A stretch of DNA of 14,994 nt from positions 1 through 14,994 of the forward strand of contig DCHW01000034.1 of the NCBI GenBank assembly GCA_002314935.1, in the 5' to 3' direction. The translations under genes and the position numbers were made by a program. Every line of letters starts with the position of its first letter. The stretch's first letter is position 1. The notes under the pieces were generated by a model. It saw nothing but the letters and a program-made list of their open reading frames with translations, was not told the DNA's origin and did not search any database. Origin of the DNA: Clostridiales bacterium UBA1742. Lineage in GTDB: Bacteria > Bacillota > Clostridia > TANB77 > CAG-508. Shown piece after piece: positions 14,819 through 14,994 of this stretch.

Positions 14819-14857
14819 TTGTAATATAAATATGGAGTGAAAATTTTACAGTCTGAA

Positions 14858-14870
14858 CGGGCGATTAAAA
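14858..14870 (-). repeat. Inverted half copy of the palindromic repeat
   Basis: CGGGCGATTAAAA is the exact reverse complement of 14912-14924 in leader copy B. In RNA this 13-bp pairing would compete with the internal palindrome of copy B. Confidence 0.6.
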
Positions 14871-14901
14871 ATAGTTAATGTAAAAACATAGATAAAAAAA
14901 A

Positions 14902-14958
14902 GTAGGGGCGATTTTAATCGCCCGAAGAATAATAAAATGGAGGAACACAAATGAAAAA
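14902..14958 (+). repeat. Leader cassette copy B (palindrome, RBS, ATG)
   Basis: Same 57-base block as 13977-14033 with one difference. Palindrome GGGCGATT (14906-14913) and AATCGCCC (14916-14923), ribosome-binding site TGGAGGA (14938-14944), ATG at 14951. Here it is joined to the prepilin-like coding sequence, probably its original partner. Confidence 0.9.
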
Positions 14959-14994
14959 ACAAAAAGGAATAACCTTAATAGCATTAGTAATAAC
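14951..14994 (+). CDS. Prepilin-like protein, N-terminus only (cut by window end)
   Basis: The frame reads MKKQKGITLIALVI and runs off the window. A short basic leader, a Gly cleavage site and a hydrophobic stretch are the pattern of type IV prepilin / pseudopilin N-termini (KGxTLIxLxx). The usual Glu at mature position 5 is Ala here, as seen in many clostridial proteins of this type. A prepilin peptidase would cut after Gly6. RBS TGGAGGA at 14938-14944. The C-terminal domain and role are outside the window. Confidence 0.75.
   Translation, partial: MKKQKGITLIALVI

Larger units (their letters stand above)
14555..14950. other. Region after ftsL: structures, one tiny ORF, no ftsI
   Basis: A 396-bp stretch without a conventional gene. 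In order it contains an inverted repeat (14584-14593 with 14625-14634), an ACAAAAGA motif (14657-14664), a 23-codon ORF with an (AC)7 tract, a 56-nt near-perfect hairpin (14759-14814), an inverted half copy of the palindrome (14858-14870), and leader cassette copy B. In most Bacillota a penicillin-binding protein gene would begin here. Confidence 0.6.

Noticed and set aside
1..14994. tRNA, rRNA, intact transposase or integrase genes
   Set aside because: None was recognised in any part of the window.

Overview
The window is very AT-rich, with strong Shine-Dalgarno sites, several TTG start codons and an ordinary stop code. It looks like an anaerobic low-GC Gram-positive (Bacillota, most likely Clostridia, possibly an uncultured gut lineage). 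Supporting points are a large wall-type adhesin, a CwlD-like amidase of the kind used in spore cortex, folate-dependent TrmFO, and the start of a mraZ-rsmH-ftsL division cluster. All recognisable genes are on the + strand.

Region 1 (1-6240) is dominated by one 1935-residue surface protein. It has a signal peptide and an N-terminal thioester domain (candidate Cys68-Gln181 cross-link). Six beta-rich DUF11/Cna-like repeats follow, most of them separated by DDDDF(E) linkers, then a divergent sorting-like tail (QLKTG, membrane segment, KK). Two sigma-A-like promoters lie upstream and a rho-independent terminator follows.

Region 2 (6260-8344) is a two-gene unit with its own extended -10 promoter: a single-pass membrane protein with three Ig-like domains, then a degenerate receiver-GGDEF protein (GGDDF). 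Region 3 (8353-10456) holds a hairpin that buries a ribosome-binding site, a cwlD-like amidase broken by a single extra C, a palindromic repeat, and trmFO. Region 4 (10429-12078) is a single unrecognised coiled-coil protein with six perfect-length 30-bp repeats (QQQ[AT]QPKAAP), framed by its own promoter and terminator.

Region 5 (12111-14994) is the division cluster. A promoter with three 10-bp AAAGTGG-type direct repeats (a MraZ operator) is followed by mraZ, a non-coding gap with dispersed ACAAAAGA motifs and a hairpin, rsmH, a dead prepilin-like gene fragment, a copied leader cassette, and ftsL. The expected ftsI/spoVD-type penicillin-binding protein gene does not follow ftsL. Instead there is a 23-codon ORF with an (AC)7 tract, a 56-nt near-perfect hairpin, and a second copy of the leader cassette that starts a prepilin-like gene cut off by the window end.

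The most interesting signals are the thioester adhesin with an invariant Lys/Glu/Asn triad in all six repeats, the mobile-looking leader/prepilin cassette inserted in the division cluster (palindromes show compensatory base changes), the MraZ operator, and the single-base break in the amidase gene.
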